From Aspidapion aeneum (Eukaryota > Arthropoda > Insecta > Coleoptera > Brentidae), in NCBI GenBank assembly GCA_963576565.1, contig OY755044.1, positions 53,353,783-53,417,782 on the forward strand: DNA of 64,000 nucleotides. Direction: 5' to 3'. The notes below the pieces were generated by a model. That model was not told where the DNA came from and did no database searches. It saw nothing but the letters and a program-made list of their open reading frames with translations. Every line of letters begins with the position of its first letter. The stretch's first letter is position 1. The translations under genes were made by a program, and so were the position numbers. This document shows positions 10,464 through 22,713 of the stretch, piece by piece.

Positions 10464-12027
10464 TTGATAACTAACTATTACAAAACATATCGCAAAATGT
10501 ACAAAAAAATTATAAGGGTCGCTAAAAGAAACTTTTACTCAAACAGAATATCAAACGCGAGAAATAAAGCTAAGGAACCTTGGGCAATAGTCAATGACTT
10601 AAGAGGCAAAAATAATTCTTCCAAACAATCAGCAAATATCGATGTCAGTGTTTTAAATCAATTTTATTGCACTGTTGCCCAAAAACTTACAGCCGAATTA
10701 AGATCGGTAATCAATCCTATGGATAACTTAAATAACATCGTTATTAATGAAACCTTTAATCTAGACATCACAGATAGATTGGAATTTAAAAACACAATAA
10801 ATGAAATAAAGAACGTTTATTCTTCCGGTCAAGATGAGCATAAATTTTTTTCAAAATTTGGATAACAGAACGTTGGATGCTCTTGCTGTTGCTATCAACT
10901 CATGTTTCTTAAAGGGTGAATTTCCAGATGTCCTCAAAATAGCCATGGTTGTTCCTCTTCATAAATCTGGATCATTTGACGAGCCCGCTGATTTTAGACG
11001 TATCTCACTGTGACTTAATGATAAAGAAGCTGCAGCTGCAGTATTCTGCGACTTTCAAAAGGCCTTCGACTGTGTCAGTCACGATCTGCTTTTAAAAAAG
11101 TTCGAGAGATATGGGTTTAGAGGAGCCTCGCAGCGTTTTTTTCACTCATACTTGACTGGAAGATATCAGATGGTTCGGAATAGTCCCAAATTAACTTTGG
11201 TGTGCCTCAAGGTTCTGTTTTGGGCCCACTGTTATTTTTGTTATATATTAACGACTTAAATTTAATGGGGATTTTTGCCGACGACACAACAATATTAAAA
11301 GAAATAGTGCAAGAGGACATACAACGAATTAAAGAGTGTTGTGAGGCAAACTTTCTCTGTTTTAACATAGATAAAACAAAAGTCCTCAGTTTTAAATTTA
11401 AAAACCTAACTGTTTCCAACCAAAGAATAACTCAGGATGAAAATACTAACTTTTTAGGAATGTATATAGACAATAGGTTAAAATTCTACTCGCATATTCC
11501 CTATCTCAATAAAAAATTATCGATAGGTAGTTACGCCGTAAGACAAACATTTTTCGAACTTGGTTATGAAACAGCCAAAACAACTTATTATGCCCTTGTT
11601 GATTCCCATTTACGCTATGGAATAGCCTTTTGGGGGAATTGCAGTCAGTATTTGTTCAGATCTGTGTTTGTAATTTAAAAAAGATGCATCAGATATGATT
11701 GCGGAGCAAAAATCAGAGACCATTGTAGGCCTTTGTTTATTAGAGAAAAAATATTAACTCTTTGTTGCCTTTTTATACTGGAAACAGTGGTGCTGATTTA
11801 TAAAAAATTTAAAAATCACACATTGGAACAAACCTACCAAACAAGAAGTCAAGCATATAACTCAATTGACCCAAAACTCGATAATCTACCGCAGTGTTAA
11901 AATTTTTAATAAGCTTCCAAATAGACTCAAAAGCATTCAGTCGGAAAAAATATTTAGGGTTAAGGTAAAAGATTTGCTATTGAAGAAGGCGTATAGTCTT
12001 AATGAATTTTTCGAGGACCAGTTATAG
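10464..12027 (+). pseudogene. Degraded LINE reverse transcriptase (Jockey/CR1-like)
   Basis: The first frame (10464-10865) has the basic region that precedes the RT domain in such LINEs (KRNFYSN, AKEPWAIVNDLRG). Further blocks follow in other frames: MVVPLHKSG near 10945, FCDFQKAFDCVSHDLL near 11046-11090, PQGSVLGPLLFLLYINDL from 11205 and FADDTT near 11276. The last open part (11202-11678) continues into thumb-like sequence and ends with the basic C-terminal segment KVKDLLLKKAYSLNEFFEDQ at about 11965-12024. Frameshifts and a deletion of the segment between the RISL and FCDFQKAFD motifs make it non-functional. The clade is inferred from motif style only. Confidence 0.85.
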
Positions 12028-12534
12028 GATATTTGACAAATATATTTAAACATTTAAACATTTTTGTTTTATCAGATTGTTTTGTTTGTTGTTTCTTGTG
12101 TTTTATATCTAACTTTAACATATTTTAACATATTTTGACGTTTTAACATATTTTAACATGCTCTGACATATGTTAACATATTTTAGTTTAATGCTCAAGA
12201 GAATTTCGTTGTATTTCGATAACAGTAAGTGACTGCACCAGAATAGTTTAGGTTTTTATGTAACCAAATTTGACGTAGCATGTAAAAGAGACTGATAGGT
12301 GGAGAGAGGGCATATTTGCAAAGGAAAAAGATTTAAAAAAATATATCGCGAATACTTATAGACTGTGACACTATTTTAAATGACTATTCCGTACCTTTAC
12401 TTAGATTTGTAAGCAAGGGTTTATCTTATATTTACAATTAAGGACCATTTTTTGCTTTGTCTGTAAAACTCAACTTTTTTGACAATAAAGCATATTTTGA
12501 TTTGATTTGATTTGATTTGAATTGATTTGATTAT
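12028..12534 (+). mobile_element. LINE 3' UTR ending in (TGATT)n
   Basis: Following the RT stop are an AACATATTTT-rich stretch (about 12107-12187), an AATAAAG at 12484 and a tail of about seven TGATT/TTGAT units at 12496-12534. Short tandem 3' tails of this kind are typical of CR1/Jockey-related LINEs. The tail fixes the 3' end of the element that starts before 10464. Confidence 0.75.
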
Positions 12535-13289
12535 CTCATAAACTTTCAGAACTAGAAAAATAAGGGCACTTATTTCATATCGTTTTTCACTTGTCAAAAA
12601 TACTTGCCATCCTTAGAGACTAGCCAGAATATTTTTTTTAGTTAACATAAGTATACCCTTTACTAGTACAACTAGTTTAGCTCCATATTATACGACTTTC
12701 CTCTACGGGGCGTCCTACGAATCTGTAACGGCCAAAGATAATCTCCAACTTTGCGAACGTACAAATAAATTTTGACCACAAAAAGTCATGGTTCAATACG
12801 TAGGTATGTATGCACATACATAGCGTAAAGCTCACAAAACAACTACATAAGCAGCGTGGGGGAAGTAAGACCAACTTACTTGCAGAGCCTTGTATAAGGA
12901 AAACTCTGGAAAACGTCCAAAATCTTTGCGCGCATATACAGGGTGTTAATAAAGTATGTCACCAAACTTCAGAGGATTCTTTTTTGAGTAAATGAGGTTG
13001 TTAAATTTTTAATTTTTTCTTTGTTTTTTCTTTATAACTCCTGCAGTTTTTAAGATGTTTAGATTAAATATGGAACGGGTATTTAACTATAAGGTATACC
13101 TCCTCAAAAAACTGTCATCAGTATTGATTCGATCGCAGTTCGGTACGGTTGTATTGCATCGTACCTGCGTAATAGTGCTTAATAGTGCTAACGAGGTCAA
13201 GTCGAGGTTTGTTTTGTTTATAATAAACCGCGCAAGCGAAAAATCTGTGTTAAATATCTATAAACAATGTTTATTATAAATAATATATC

Positions 13290-14670
13290 ATGTTTAAAAG
13301 CAAAAAAAGTGTACCATCACCTGTGAAGCTTGTTTTAAAAATTAGCGAAAAGCCCAAACAAAATCAAGAAAAAATGGATAATTCCGAATTATTTCAGGAT
13401 AGCCATGCTAGAACACAAAATGAAGAAGTTTTATATAGCGAATGGAAAAAATCCCAAAACGAAAAAAATTCACTTAGTGTACAAGTGGATTATCTCCGAA
13501 GTCAACTGAAAAGTTTGCAAAAAAAAATTGCAGATTTAGAGACAAAAGTCACTAAAAAAGAAGAGTCTGACATGGACTACATTACTGATGAGGACGATCT
13601 AGCAAGAGAAACTGAGTGGATCAGACAAAAAGGAAAAGGTTGGAATAAACGTCGAATGGATACTTCACTCGCACCACCACAAAAAAGCTCGGGCACTGGA
13701 GAGCCCTCTAATAAAACACAAAATGAAGAACCCCCTACTAGGGTTAAAAAAGCTCCATTACCTCCACCGATTAAGGTAAATGGCGTAAATAATTTTAATG
13801 AAATTTATGAAAAGTTAAATATCATACAAGGAGTTAAAATAAAAGTTTTAAATAACGAAAATGTTAAAATAAATGTACAAGACGCAGACAGCTATCGGCT
13901 GGTTACTAAAATGCTTAATGAAATAAATTATCAATGGCACTAATACGCAAACAAACAAATAAGGCCAATTAGAGTAATAGCGAATAGGCTACACTTCTCA
14001 TGTGACCCACAAAAAATTGTAGCTGATCTACAAAAAAAAGGGTTTTAAGGCACTGGAAGCCAGCAATAAACTGAAATGGAGAACAAGACAACCTCTTAAC
14101 ATGTTTATGCTCACATTTAGCCACGATGAAGATATCAACAAAATTTTTGAAATTTCCAGTATCCTTGGAATTCAAGTGGAAATAAAAGCACTAAAAACCT
14201 CAAAATTAGTCCCTCAATGCAAAAGATGTCAATCTTATGGAGACACGCAAAAATATTGCGCTAAAGAACCACGTTGCGTAAAATGCACGGGGAAACATCT
14301 TACTGTAGAATGCCCCAAACCAAAAGAATCTAAGCCAAAATGCATCAACTGTGGAGGCAAGCATCCTGCTAACTACAGAGGATGCCTTGTTGCTAAAGAA
14401 ATACAAAAATTGAAAAATAAACCTAAGAAACCGAATCTCACACCAAACGGGAGTACAAATAGACAAACCCAACAGACAAGAAACACAGTCACACAAAACT
14501 CTGTGACAAGGACATACAGCCAAGTAGCAGCAACAGCTACTATACCTGATATTAATATCAGTAGTCAAAATACTATGGAACAAACACTACAAATAATTTC
14601 GGAGAAATTGAACAAACTTGATGAGCGATTAACTAAACTAGAAAGTAGCAATAACGGAGCTACCAATTAG
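13290..14670 (+). pseudogene. Jockey ORF1 (Gag-like RNA-binding protein), broken
   Basis: The first frame (13290-13943, 217 codons) has a lysine-rich N-terminus, a coiled-coil-like segment at residues about 55-90 and a proline-rich stretch (APLPPPIKVNGV) typical of Jockey Gag. A stop at 13941-13943 interrupts it. The same frame continues (RPIRVIANRLHFSCDP) until a one-base shift near 14046, and coding resumes through 14101-14670. Three zinc knuckles follow: CKRCQSYGDTQKYC, in which the usual His is Asp, then CVKCTGKHLTVEC and CINCGGKHPANYRGC. The C-terminus has a leucine-heptad helix (LQIISEKLNKLDERLTKLE). The protein would bind LINE RNA. Confidence 0.9.
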
Positions 14671-14677
14671 CCTCAAA

Positions 14678-14983
14678 ATGGTCAGTAATCTTAGAATTCT
14701 AGCTTGGAATGCCAATGGTCTCTTGCAACATCAGCAAAACTTGCAAGTTATTCTAGATATAGAAAAAATTGACTGTGTTGTGTCAGAAAGGCATTTCACT
14801 AACCAGTCTCACATTAAATTTAAGGGTTATAAAGTGTATCATACAACTCACCCTAGCAATACTGCACATGGGGGAAGTGCTGTAATAATTAAAGAAAATA
14901 TATCACACAATGAGGAGATGGGATATAAAACCATAGAGATTCAAGCAACATTAGTAAGTGTAAAAACCAAAACATATACACTA
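14678..14983 (+). pseudogene. Jockey ORF2, N-terminal half of the endonuclease
   Basis: ORF2 starts 8 bp after the ORF1 stop with LRILAWNANGL, the first APE-type endonuclease motif (catalytic Asn). It continues with CVVSERHF, the motif carrying the metal-binding Glu, and HGGSAVIIK. At 14983 the frame runs into an antisense LINE. The remaining endonuclease motifs resume at 16704. The enzyme would nick target DNA to prime reverse transcription. Confidence 0.9.
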
Positions 14984-16688
14984 CTTACTTTACTTTATTG
15001 TTCCTTTAAGAAATATCTTATGAACAAGAGTTCTAGTTACAAAATTACTATAAATGTAAAGAAAACCCTGTAATAAAAAAAAAGAAAACAGCCTATCACT
15101 ACAAAGTCCAACTAAAAAATGCAATAAAATGCCGGCAAAATTAATTTTAAAAAATAAAAACAAAAATAGATGCCTCTAATAGTATAGTATAAAATAAAGA
15201 ACGAAAAGTTAAAAATGGAACAGAACTACCCACTGATCATTACCACTCGTTTCGCAAAAACGACCTAAGTCGCAAGATTTGCGAAAATGTGTTACAGATC
15301 TCTTTGGCCTTGTCTAAAACTAAGTTATTCAAATTTGCGCAGAGCGTTCGGTCACTCCAATCAGGCGGACGGAGATGTCTGTACAAAGGGCATATAAAAA
15401 AAACATGGTAAAAGGTCTCGTCCTCGTGCAGGTTACAGACGGAACAAATAACTTCCGGATCAAATTGATAAGTAATATTCTTTATATTGAACTTGCAGAG
15501 GTGTTTATTGCTAGTTCGAATTTGGGCGATTAAGCGTATAAGAGAAATGTCATATTTAAAATCGAGGTATTTGGGATACAAATTAATAGTAGGAGAAAAT
15601 GTCGAGTAAAAGACATTGCGTTAGAAGCGAGATTCTTATCCAAATCAATACATTTTTCTTGGCAAAGTTGAAACATATTTTTGCGATTTTGTTTAAGTAT
15701 TAAGGGATCAAGGGACCAGAAATCTAAAAGTCCCAAAGTCGCGAACAGATTCCTAACCTGTGAGACCCAATTAAACCTTGAGTCTAACGTGACTTCAAGC
15801 AGATTGATCTGACGGTCAAGGCAGATTTTTGGCAGTCTTTGATTATCCATTTGAAGCACTTTAATTAAAAAATTTATTGTTTGCTTAAATATAAAAAACA
15901 TTATTCGGGAGGAGCCAGTTTCAAGCCTGACAAGGGCTGAGCTTGTGCTTAATGGAAGGCGTAGCAGTGACTTATAGAAACTAGTTTGTATTCGTTCTAG
16001 ACTCTCTATATAACACAGGCTCCAAACAGGCAAACAGCCAGTAAATGAGTTAAAAATAGTAGGTATAAACAATTTTTTGGCAAGAGGAAATGATCCTAAT
16101 TTGACTTTAGAAGTCAGGCTCAGGACCGCCCCAGCTGCCTGCTTGGATTTTAGTACAGTTTGATCTGTCATATTTCTGAAACGTCCAGAACCGGAAAAAA
16201 GTGTCCCCAAATAAACATACTCATTCACCACTTCAATATTTGTTTCCCCTATTTTAAAATGCGAATCTGGCTTTTTACCCGAGCGATTAAAACATATTAC
16301 TTTTGATTTATTATAGTTTATCTCGAGGCGGTTCAGCGCAGCGTATTCACCCAATATTTCAAGCTTTCTCTGTATGTCAATCTCAGAGTCACCAAGAACT
16401 AGTAGGTCATCACAATATAACAATAGCAAAATATCATTTAGTGAGTCGATACTGACACCCCTAGAGCCCTTCTGTATAAAAAACCTTTCTATATCTGATA
16501 TAAACACGTTAAAAAGTGTTGGGCTTAGTGATTCCCCCTGCAAAACCCCCGAATCGATTTCAAAACTTCTTGTAGTTCCATCGCTAGACTTAATTTTAAC
16601 GGTCGCGTTATCATACAAATTTTTCACTACAGATATAAATCTAGCGCTGAATCCACAAGAGTAAAGTTTGGACCAAAGCAAAGGGTGG
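14984..16688 (-). mobile_element. 5'-truncated antisense LINE inside Jockey, with 15-bp target duplication
   Basis: The insert is bounded by two perfect copies of AAAACATATACACTA (14969-14983 and 16689-16703). Its 3' end on the minus strand is a short TAAAG repeat (AATAAAGTAAAGTAAG), consistent with target-primed insertion. The 5' end stops inside the RT domain. It is younger than the Jockey copy it interrupts. Confidence 0.92.
15240..16688 (-). pseudogene. Reverse transcriptase C-terminal part of the nested LINE
   Basis: Codons from 16688 downwards run to 15530 in one frame, and a shifted frame continues to 15240. Visible motifs are VLQGESLSPTLFNVFISDIE (catalytic block 4, about residue 55-74 of the open frame) and YCDDLLVLGD (the Y/F-x-D-D active site, x = C). 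Thumb-like sequence follows (LEINYNKSKVICF). The second frame has a C-x2-C-x9-H-x4-C finger (CSVC...H...C) near its middle, as in several LINE C-termini. The first eight residues of the open frame come from the target duplication, so the Met at 16706 is not a true start. I do not assign the clade. Confidence 0.85.
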
Positions 16689-16703
16689 AAAACATATACA
16701 CTA

Positions 16704-18996
16704 GTCATAAGTGCTGTCTATATACCACCAAGGCACTTACAAAAACAAAAATCAATATCTTAATTTTCTCAGAAAATTAGGAAACCGTTTTATAATTGGA
16801 GGTGACTTTAATGCAAAAACTACCTACTGGGGATCTAGACTGACAAATTCTAAAGGAAAATAACTTTTGCAAGCTATTAGTGAATATCAATGTGAGCCAA
16901 TATCAACTGGTAAGCCCACATACTATCCAACAGATCCAGGAAAAATTCCAGATCTAATTGATTTTTTATAGTAAAAAATATATCTTTAAGTTTTGTGGAT
17001 ATAGAAGAAAGTTTTGATTTACAGTCAGATCGTTCACCTATTATTCTAACTCTTAGTAAAAACATAATAAAGAAAGAAGCAAATATCTCACTAGGTAATA
17101 AACTGACTGACTGGATTAGTTTTAAACAAAGTCTGTCAGAAAAAATAAACCTATCCGTACCATTGCAAACGCCAGAACAAATCGATAAAGAAGTTGAATA
17201 TTTTGTTACAAATATTCAACAAGCAGCTTGGGAAAACAGTCTAAAACCAAAGAGAATTTTTAAGGGAAAAACTATCCAAAGGAAATTAAAGACCTTATAT
17301 TGGAAAAAAAGGAAACTAAGAAGAAAGTGGCAGCAAAGCCGTGATCCTCGGGACAAAACAAATCTCAACAACATGACGCAGCGCATTAGGCGAGAAATTC
17401 TAGTAATAAAAAATGAATCTATTAACCATTTTCTTAATGAACTTACAGATGATAAAAATACCGACTATTCCCTTTGGAAAGCAACCAAAGATTTTAGAAG
17501 ACCAATTATCCAAATTCCACCCATACGAAAATCTAACAAACAGTGGGCAAGGAGTAACAGAGAAAAATCAGATATTTTTGCAAGTCATTTAGAAAAAACA
17601 TTTCAGCCCCACGAGACACCGGATGAAAACTTTCAATTAAATGAACCCCATCAAATCGAAGACCATATTAAGCTTACATCACCAAAAGAAATATTAACAG
17701 AAATCAAAAATATTAATTCGAAAAAGCCCCAGGGTATGATCTTATTAACGGGGTAGTCATAAAACAACTCCCCAGAAAAGATATCGTAAAACTATGCAAC
17801 CTAATTAATGCGTCCTTTAGGCTAAGGTATGTACCTAAACTGTGGAGAGTTGCAGAAGTTATCATGATCCCAAAACCGGGAAAACCACTCCATGACGTGT
17901 CATCTTACAGGCCAATATCTTTGCTGCCAATTATATCCAAGCTCTATGAGAAATTATTGCTTAAAAGAATAAAACCCATCATAGAAAGACAAGAAATTAT
18001 TCCATCTCATCAATTTGGTTTTCGAGACAAGCATTCCACGATAGATCAAGTACATAGAATTACTAATATAATAGAAAAGCACTAGAAGAGGGAAAAGTTT
18101 GTTCTGCAGTTTTTCTAGATGTAGCACAAGCATTTGACAAAGTGTAGCATGAAGGCCTTACTTTTAAACTAAAACGGTTTCTGCCAAAACAATATACAGA
18201 TATTTTTTGAATCATACATATCTGATAGACATTTTAGAGTAAAACAGGAAGACTCATACTCAAATTTAAGAGAAATTCAAGCAGGCGTGCCTTAGGGTAG
18301 CGTACTAGGCCCTTATCTATACTTGTTATTCACTTGCGATATCCCAAAGCCAGAAAATTGTCACTTAGCAACATTTGCAGATGATACTGGTTTATTGACG
18401 GTAGAAAAATCTATTGAAAAATGCATAGAAAAACTTCAGGATGCAGTCACCGAAGTTCACAGTTGGACCACAAAGTGGCGAATAAAATTAAATGAAACCA
18501 AATTAATTCATGTTGATTTTACAAACAAAAATAACAATTAATAATAAATAATTAACAACATTCCCGTACCATATTCAAATCAGGCAAAATATCTCGGTAT
18601 AACACTTGATGCCAATTTGCGCTGGAAAGCACATGTTAAGAAAAAAAAAGAAGAACTTGAGATAAGGTATCGAAAAATGAACTGGCTACTTGGAAGGAAG
18701 TCAAATTTAACAATTCATAATAAGTTACTGCTTTCTGGACAAATACTGAAACCAGTATGGACATATGGTATTCAACTATGGGGTTGTGCTAAAGAGACTA
18801 CATTCTAGTTTTACAGAGATTTCAAAATAAAGTATTAAGAAACATTGTGCATGCACCTTGGTACGTTCGAAATAGTGACCTTCATCGAGATCTAAAAATC
18901 GAAACTGTAGCAGAGACTATAAAAAAGTACGCAAAAAGCCATGAAGATAGACAATACTATGCTAGTTCGAAGACTAAAAAGAGTGAAGCCGTTTGA
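16704..18996 (+). pseudogene. Jockey ORF2, rest of endonuclease plus reverse transcriptase
   Basis: After the nested LINE, coding resumes with AVYIPP and then GGDFNAK (endonuclease). The final motif reads SDRSPI, with Arg in place of the catalytic His. The open part 16995-17756 is the basic linker (WKKRKLRRKW). RT blocks follow: IPKPGK...SSYRPISLLP near 17865-17930, HQFGFRDKHST near 18010, FLDVAQAFDKV near 18110 followed by an amber stop in place of Trp, and FADDTGLL near 18380. The C-terminus includes GIQLWGCA near 18770. Several stops and shifts make it dead. Confidence 0.88.
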
Positions 18997-19715
18997 GCTA
19001 GTAAACTAAGTGAATTATTTAAAACAAAATAATGCTACAAACACAACACAATTGTGAGTTACAGACTAAATAAAGCGGGGAGAACTGTTGAGTGAACCCT
19101 AAGTTTAAATCTGACTTTTCTAGTAAATTAAGTTAAAACAAAATTGCTAATTAGTCTTACTGACTAGATTGTAATACAATAAACACAGTGTGTTTGACAA
19201 ATAAAAAAATAAAAAAATTAGCATAAATGGATTTTGTCCAAAATCTAATCAGCTCGTAGAACACTATTTTACCCGAAAATTTTATAAAAATTAGGAGCTA
19301 TCGTGTTACGGACATACATACACAGACAGAAATCACGACGATATTGCTAAGATAAGTCAAAATACAGCCATTTTTGGCGTTATATCAATTTTCAAAAAAT
19401 TTTTCATCGAAAATAATACCTTCTCTAGTCATTGCTGCGCGGGCTAGGAAAGTGAAAATATCACCCTGTAGTTTTTTCCTAATATTTGGCATGCTTAATG
19501 ATATATGCATTGCAGCTTAATACACGTTCTGAATTTGAGCCAAACATCTCAAAAACTGCAAGAGCTTTAAAGAAAAAACCAACAAAACATTGAAATTTTG
19601 ACACCTTGTATCTCAAAATCTAAGCACTTGCGGAATCATGTTTATTTGAAGTTTTTTTCTTAGAATCACTCATAAAATCATTCCCTGAACATTGACGACA
19701 TACGATCCTATTATA

Positions 19716-20285
19716 TGGGTGTCACAAATAAAAGGTAACAAAGGTTTTTTAGGTATTCTTCGTGCGAATTTGGAGAAACGCACGAACACGTCGATTTTGT
19801 TTGCGAGGGGGACATTTTTTGAAGTTTTTGTAGCACCCATCCCCTTCGAGGGGTATACTTTACCCCTATATTTTAAATAGGGAAAGTAGGTCTAGGGATA
19901 CCTTGTTTTGAAGGCCTTTGAATGTGTAAAAATTTTAAAAATCTATCGATTAGTTCTTGAGATAATTGCCATTAAACTTTCAAATTTAACATGGACTGAT
20001 AAAATAAAAATGTAATCAGAATTTTATATTTTTCGGATTTCATTCCATGTAAAATTTGAAAGCAAATTTCTGAAAAACTAATTGATGGATTTTCGAAATT
20101 TTTACACGGTTGTAAAGATATTCAAAAGAACTTCAAAACAAGGTATCACTAGACCCACTTTACCTATTCAAAGTATAGGGGTAAAGTATACCCCTCGAAG
20201 ATGGTGCCTGCTACAAAAGTGTTTCTCCAAATTCGAACAAAAATACCCAAAAACACCTCTGTTACCTTTTAGTTGGGACACCTTG
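19716..20285. mobile_element. Foldback element of 570 bp with TA duplication
   Basis: The two halves are inverted copies over nearly their whole length: GGTAACAAAGG against GGTAACAGAGG, CGAGGGGTATACTTTACCCC in both arms, and GATACCTTGTTTTGAAG in both. The ends TGGGTGTCACA and GGGACACCTTG are flanked by TA. The centre is near 20000. No coding capacity is apparent. The ends place it with the CAGGGTGTCCC group found elsewhere in this window. Confidence 0.8.
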
Positions 20286-22713
20286 TATATTAGGGCATTC
20301 CAATTACAGAGTAGTTCGGATTAAGGAGGTTCGAACTATTTATACATACTGTCCATAAGGATTAGTTAGTTCACTCAGTATTGTTATAGTTTTTTTTACT
20401 CAATTTTGTGCTTTTAGCGGAGAGGCAATGTACTTTAGCTTTCACACACTATGAACCTACTTAGTAACGCTACCAAACCACAGAAATACTATTAACCTAG
20501 ATTTTCTTCTGGCGGTACCTACTAAATGCATACCTCCATCAAATTGTTTTTTACATCTCACCTTTTTATTCCGATTCCGACATGTCAAGTTTTTTCTGCA
20601 AAATGGAAGTTTTCTTAAAAAGTCGGTGCTTCAAGACTTCTCGAACAAGCTGTTTAAAAAAATCATTAAACCGAGAGGTTTCTATATTTTTCTAGTATAG
20701 TTCTTTCATTTCAAAAAGCCACCAAAAAAACCATAATTAAATTTGAAGTGTGAAACCCATTATAGTAGAGTAAATTTGTAAAATAAAGCTGCAAAAGGGT
20801 ATATTTTTTTATATTTGGTATAGTAGTACCTAACACCAAAAGCTAAATTTTCATAAGAGGATCCCCGATTTTCCGGCCTCAGAATCCAAGATGTCGGCGC
20901 CGGCGGCCAAATTCAAGAAAAAAAATGATTTCTTTGTTTTAAGAGAAATTAAATTAATTTTGGTAAATTTACCTTATGTGGGACATACTCAATTCAAAAA
21001 CGTTAAAACAAATTACACCTGTCACTGCAAAAAAATATGGCGGCCATATTTTAAAAAAATCGTTTTTCTTCGATATTTTCTTTATTTTTTATACCTCATA
21101 TTAAAGCTACTGACTAGCTCTTTAAACGTGCTTAAATGAAATGATAATGTTTCGCAGCCGACACAAAGATGGCGCTTAATTAGTCAAAAATAAAAAGACC
21201 TTTGCAACCTGTAGACCAAATTAAATTTTTACAGATTTTGTAAAAATTTATAAAAAGTTACAATTTGACATCTAACATTTTAAGATGGCGGCCGAAGTTC
21301 AGATAAAAAAGTTATTTTTTTGTTTTTGTTTGACACAACTAGTATTGCCGTGTAATATATTGATTTATACTAAATGGGGGTCGCCGATTTTAAATATTTC
21401 ATAATAAATGACACATGTCTATTATTATCCAAGATGGCGGCGGTCAAAATATAAATACAACAGTATCTTTTTGGTTTGGTAAATTTTTTTACCAAGATAT
21501 GTAGTTTTATTTTAATCTTAATTAGTTTTAAATTGTAGTGTACAAAAAAAATATAATTTATTTATTTTTTAAAGATGGCGGCCAAAAAAGCAAAAAAACC
21601 ATTTTTGTTTATTTTTTCGAAATTTAACAAAAAAGAACTGAGAAAACCAAGACATCTCGTTAAACAAAACATAGATATTTTAAATATGTTAAAAATGTTG
21701 ACATGTCACGTGCCGGGTGATTTGAATAAATTTACCATATTTTACTTAATAGTTATCTCCGTTAATATTGATCTAACAGTAACGTTTATATTAGCAAAGT
21801 TAAATAATTTTTTCTAAATCATCAGAATCTAATGTCAAAAATGAGATATGTCACACACTTGTCAAACTATTGGCATATGGTTTATTTTTTTAAATAAAAC
21901 ACCCTATATATAATTCTTTTATTTGATAGGGCTCCTTTTTCTGATTTCAAAAATATATAATATGTTGACATTTAGTCCAGCCGTTGTTGAAATATTTGCA
22001 TTTTAAGAATTATATTCATTAACAAAATGGCAATATCCTTGTTGTTTATTTATGTTATTAAAATGCAAATATTTCAATAACGGCTAGTCTAAATGTCAAC
22101 ATATTATATATTTTTGAAATCAGAAAAACGAGCCTTATCAACTAAAAAAAATTATATACAGGGTGTTTTATTTAAAAAAATAAATCATATGTCAAAAGTT
22201 TGACAAGTGTATAACATGTGTTATTTTTGACATCAGATTCTGATGATTTAGAAAAAGTTATTTAACTTTGCTTATCTAAACGTTACTGTTAGATTAATAT
22301 TAACGGAGATAGCTATTAAGTAAAATATGTTCAATTGAATCAAATAATCCGGTACGTGACATATGTCAACATTTTTGACATTTTTAAAATATCTGTCTTT
22401 TATTTACCGAGATGTCTTATTTTTTCCAGTTTTTTTTGTTAAATTTCGAAAAAATAAACAAAAATGTTTTTTTTACTTTTTCGGCTGCCATCTTTAAAAA
22501 ACAAATAAATTATATTTTTTTTGTACATTATGACTTAAAACTAATTAAGAGTAGTATAAAACTACATATATTGGTAAAAAAAAAACCAAACCAAGAAGAT
22601 AATGTTGTTTTTATATTTTGAACGCCGACATCTTGATTAATAATAGACACATAGTGTTATTTATGATGAAATATTTATAATCGGCGACCTCTATTTAGTA
22701 TAAATCGATATAT

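Larger units (their letters stand above)
13100..19216 (+). mobile_element. Jockey-clade LINE, near full length, inactive
   Basis: Order is 5' UTR, ORF1 (Gag), ORF2 with apurinic endonuclease then reverse transcriptase, 3' UTR and an A-rich tail (AAAAAAATAAAAAAATTA to 19216), as expected for Jockey. The 5' end is approximate. ORF1 is broken by a stop and a frameshift, the endonuclease is split by another LINE, and the RT has several stops. It sits inside the foldback element at 12939-19608. Confidence 0.85.
12939..19608. mobile_element. Palindromic TA-CAGGGTGT element, split by Jockey
   Basis: The left end TA-CAGGGTGTTAAT (12937 on) and right end ACACCTTG-TA (to 19610) face inwards. The left arm (about 12990-13095) and the reverse complement of about 19480-19590 share the phrases TTTTTTCTTTA, CTGCAGTTTTT/TTGCAGTTTTT, AGATGTTT and GAACG.GTATT. 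The arms were therefore one foldback element before the LINE inserted between them. TA duplications and this terminus suggest a Tc1/mariner-type MITE. No transposase is present, so the assignment is inference. Confidence 0.6.
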
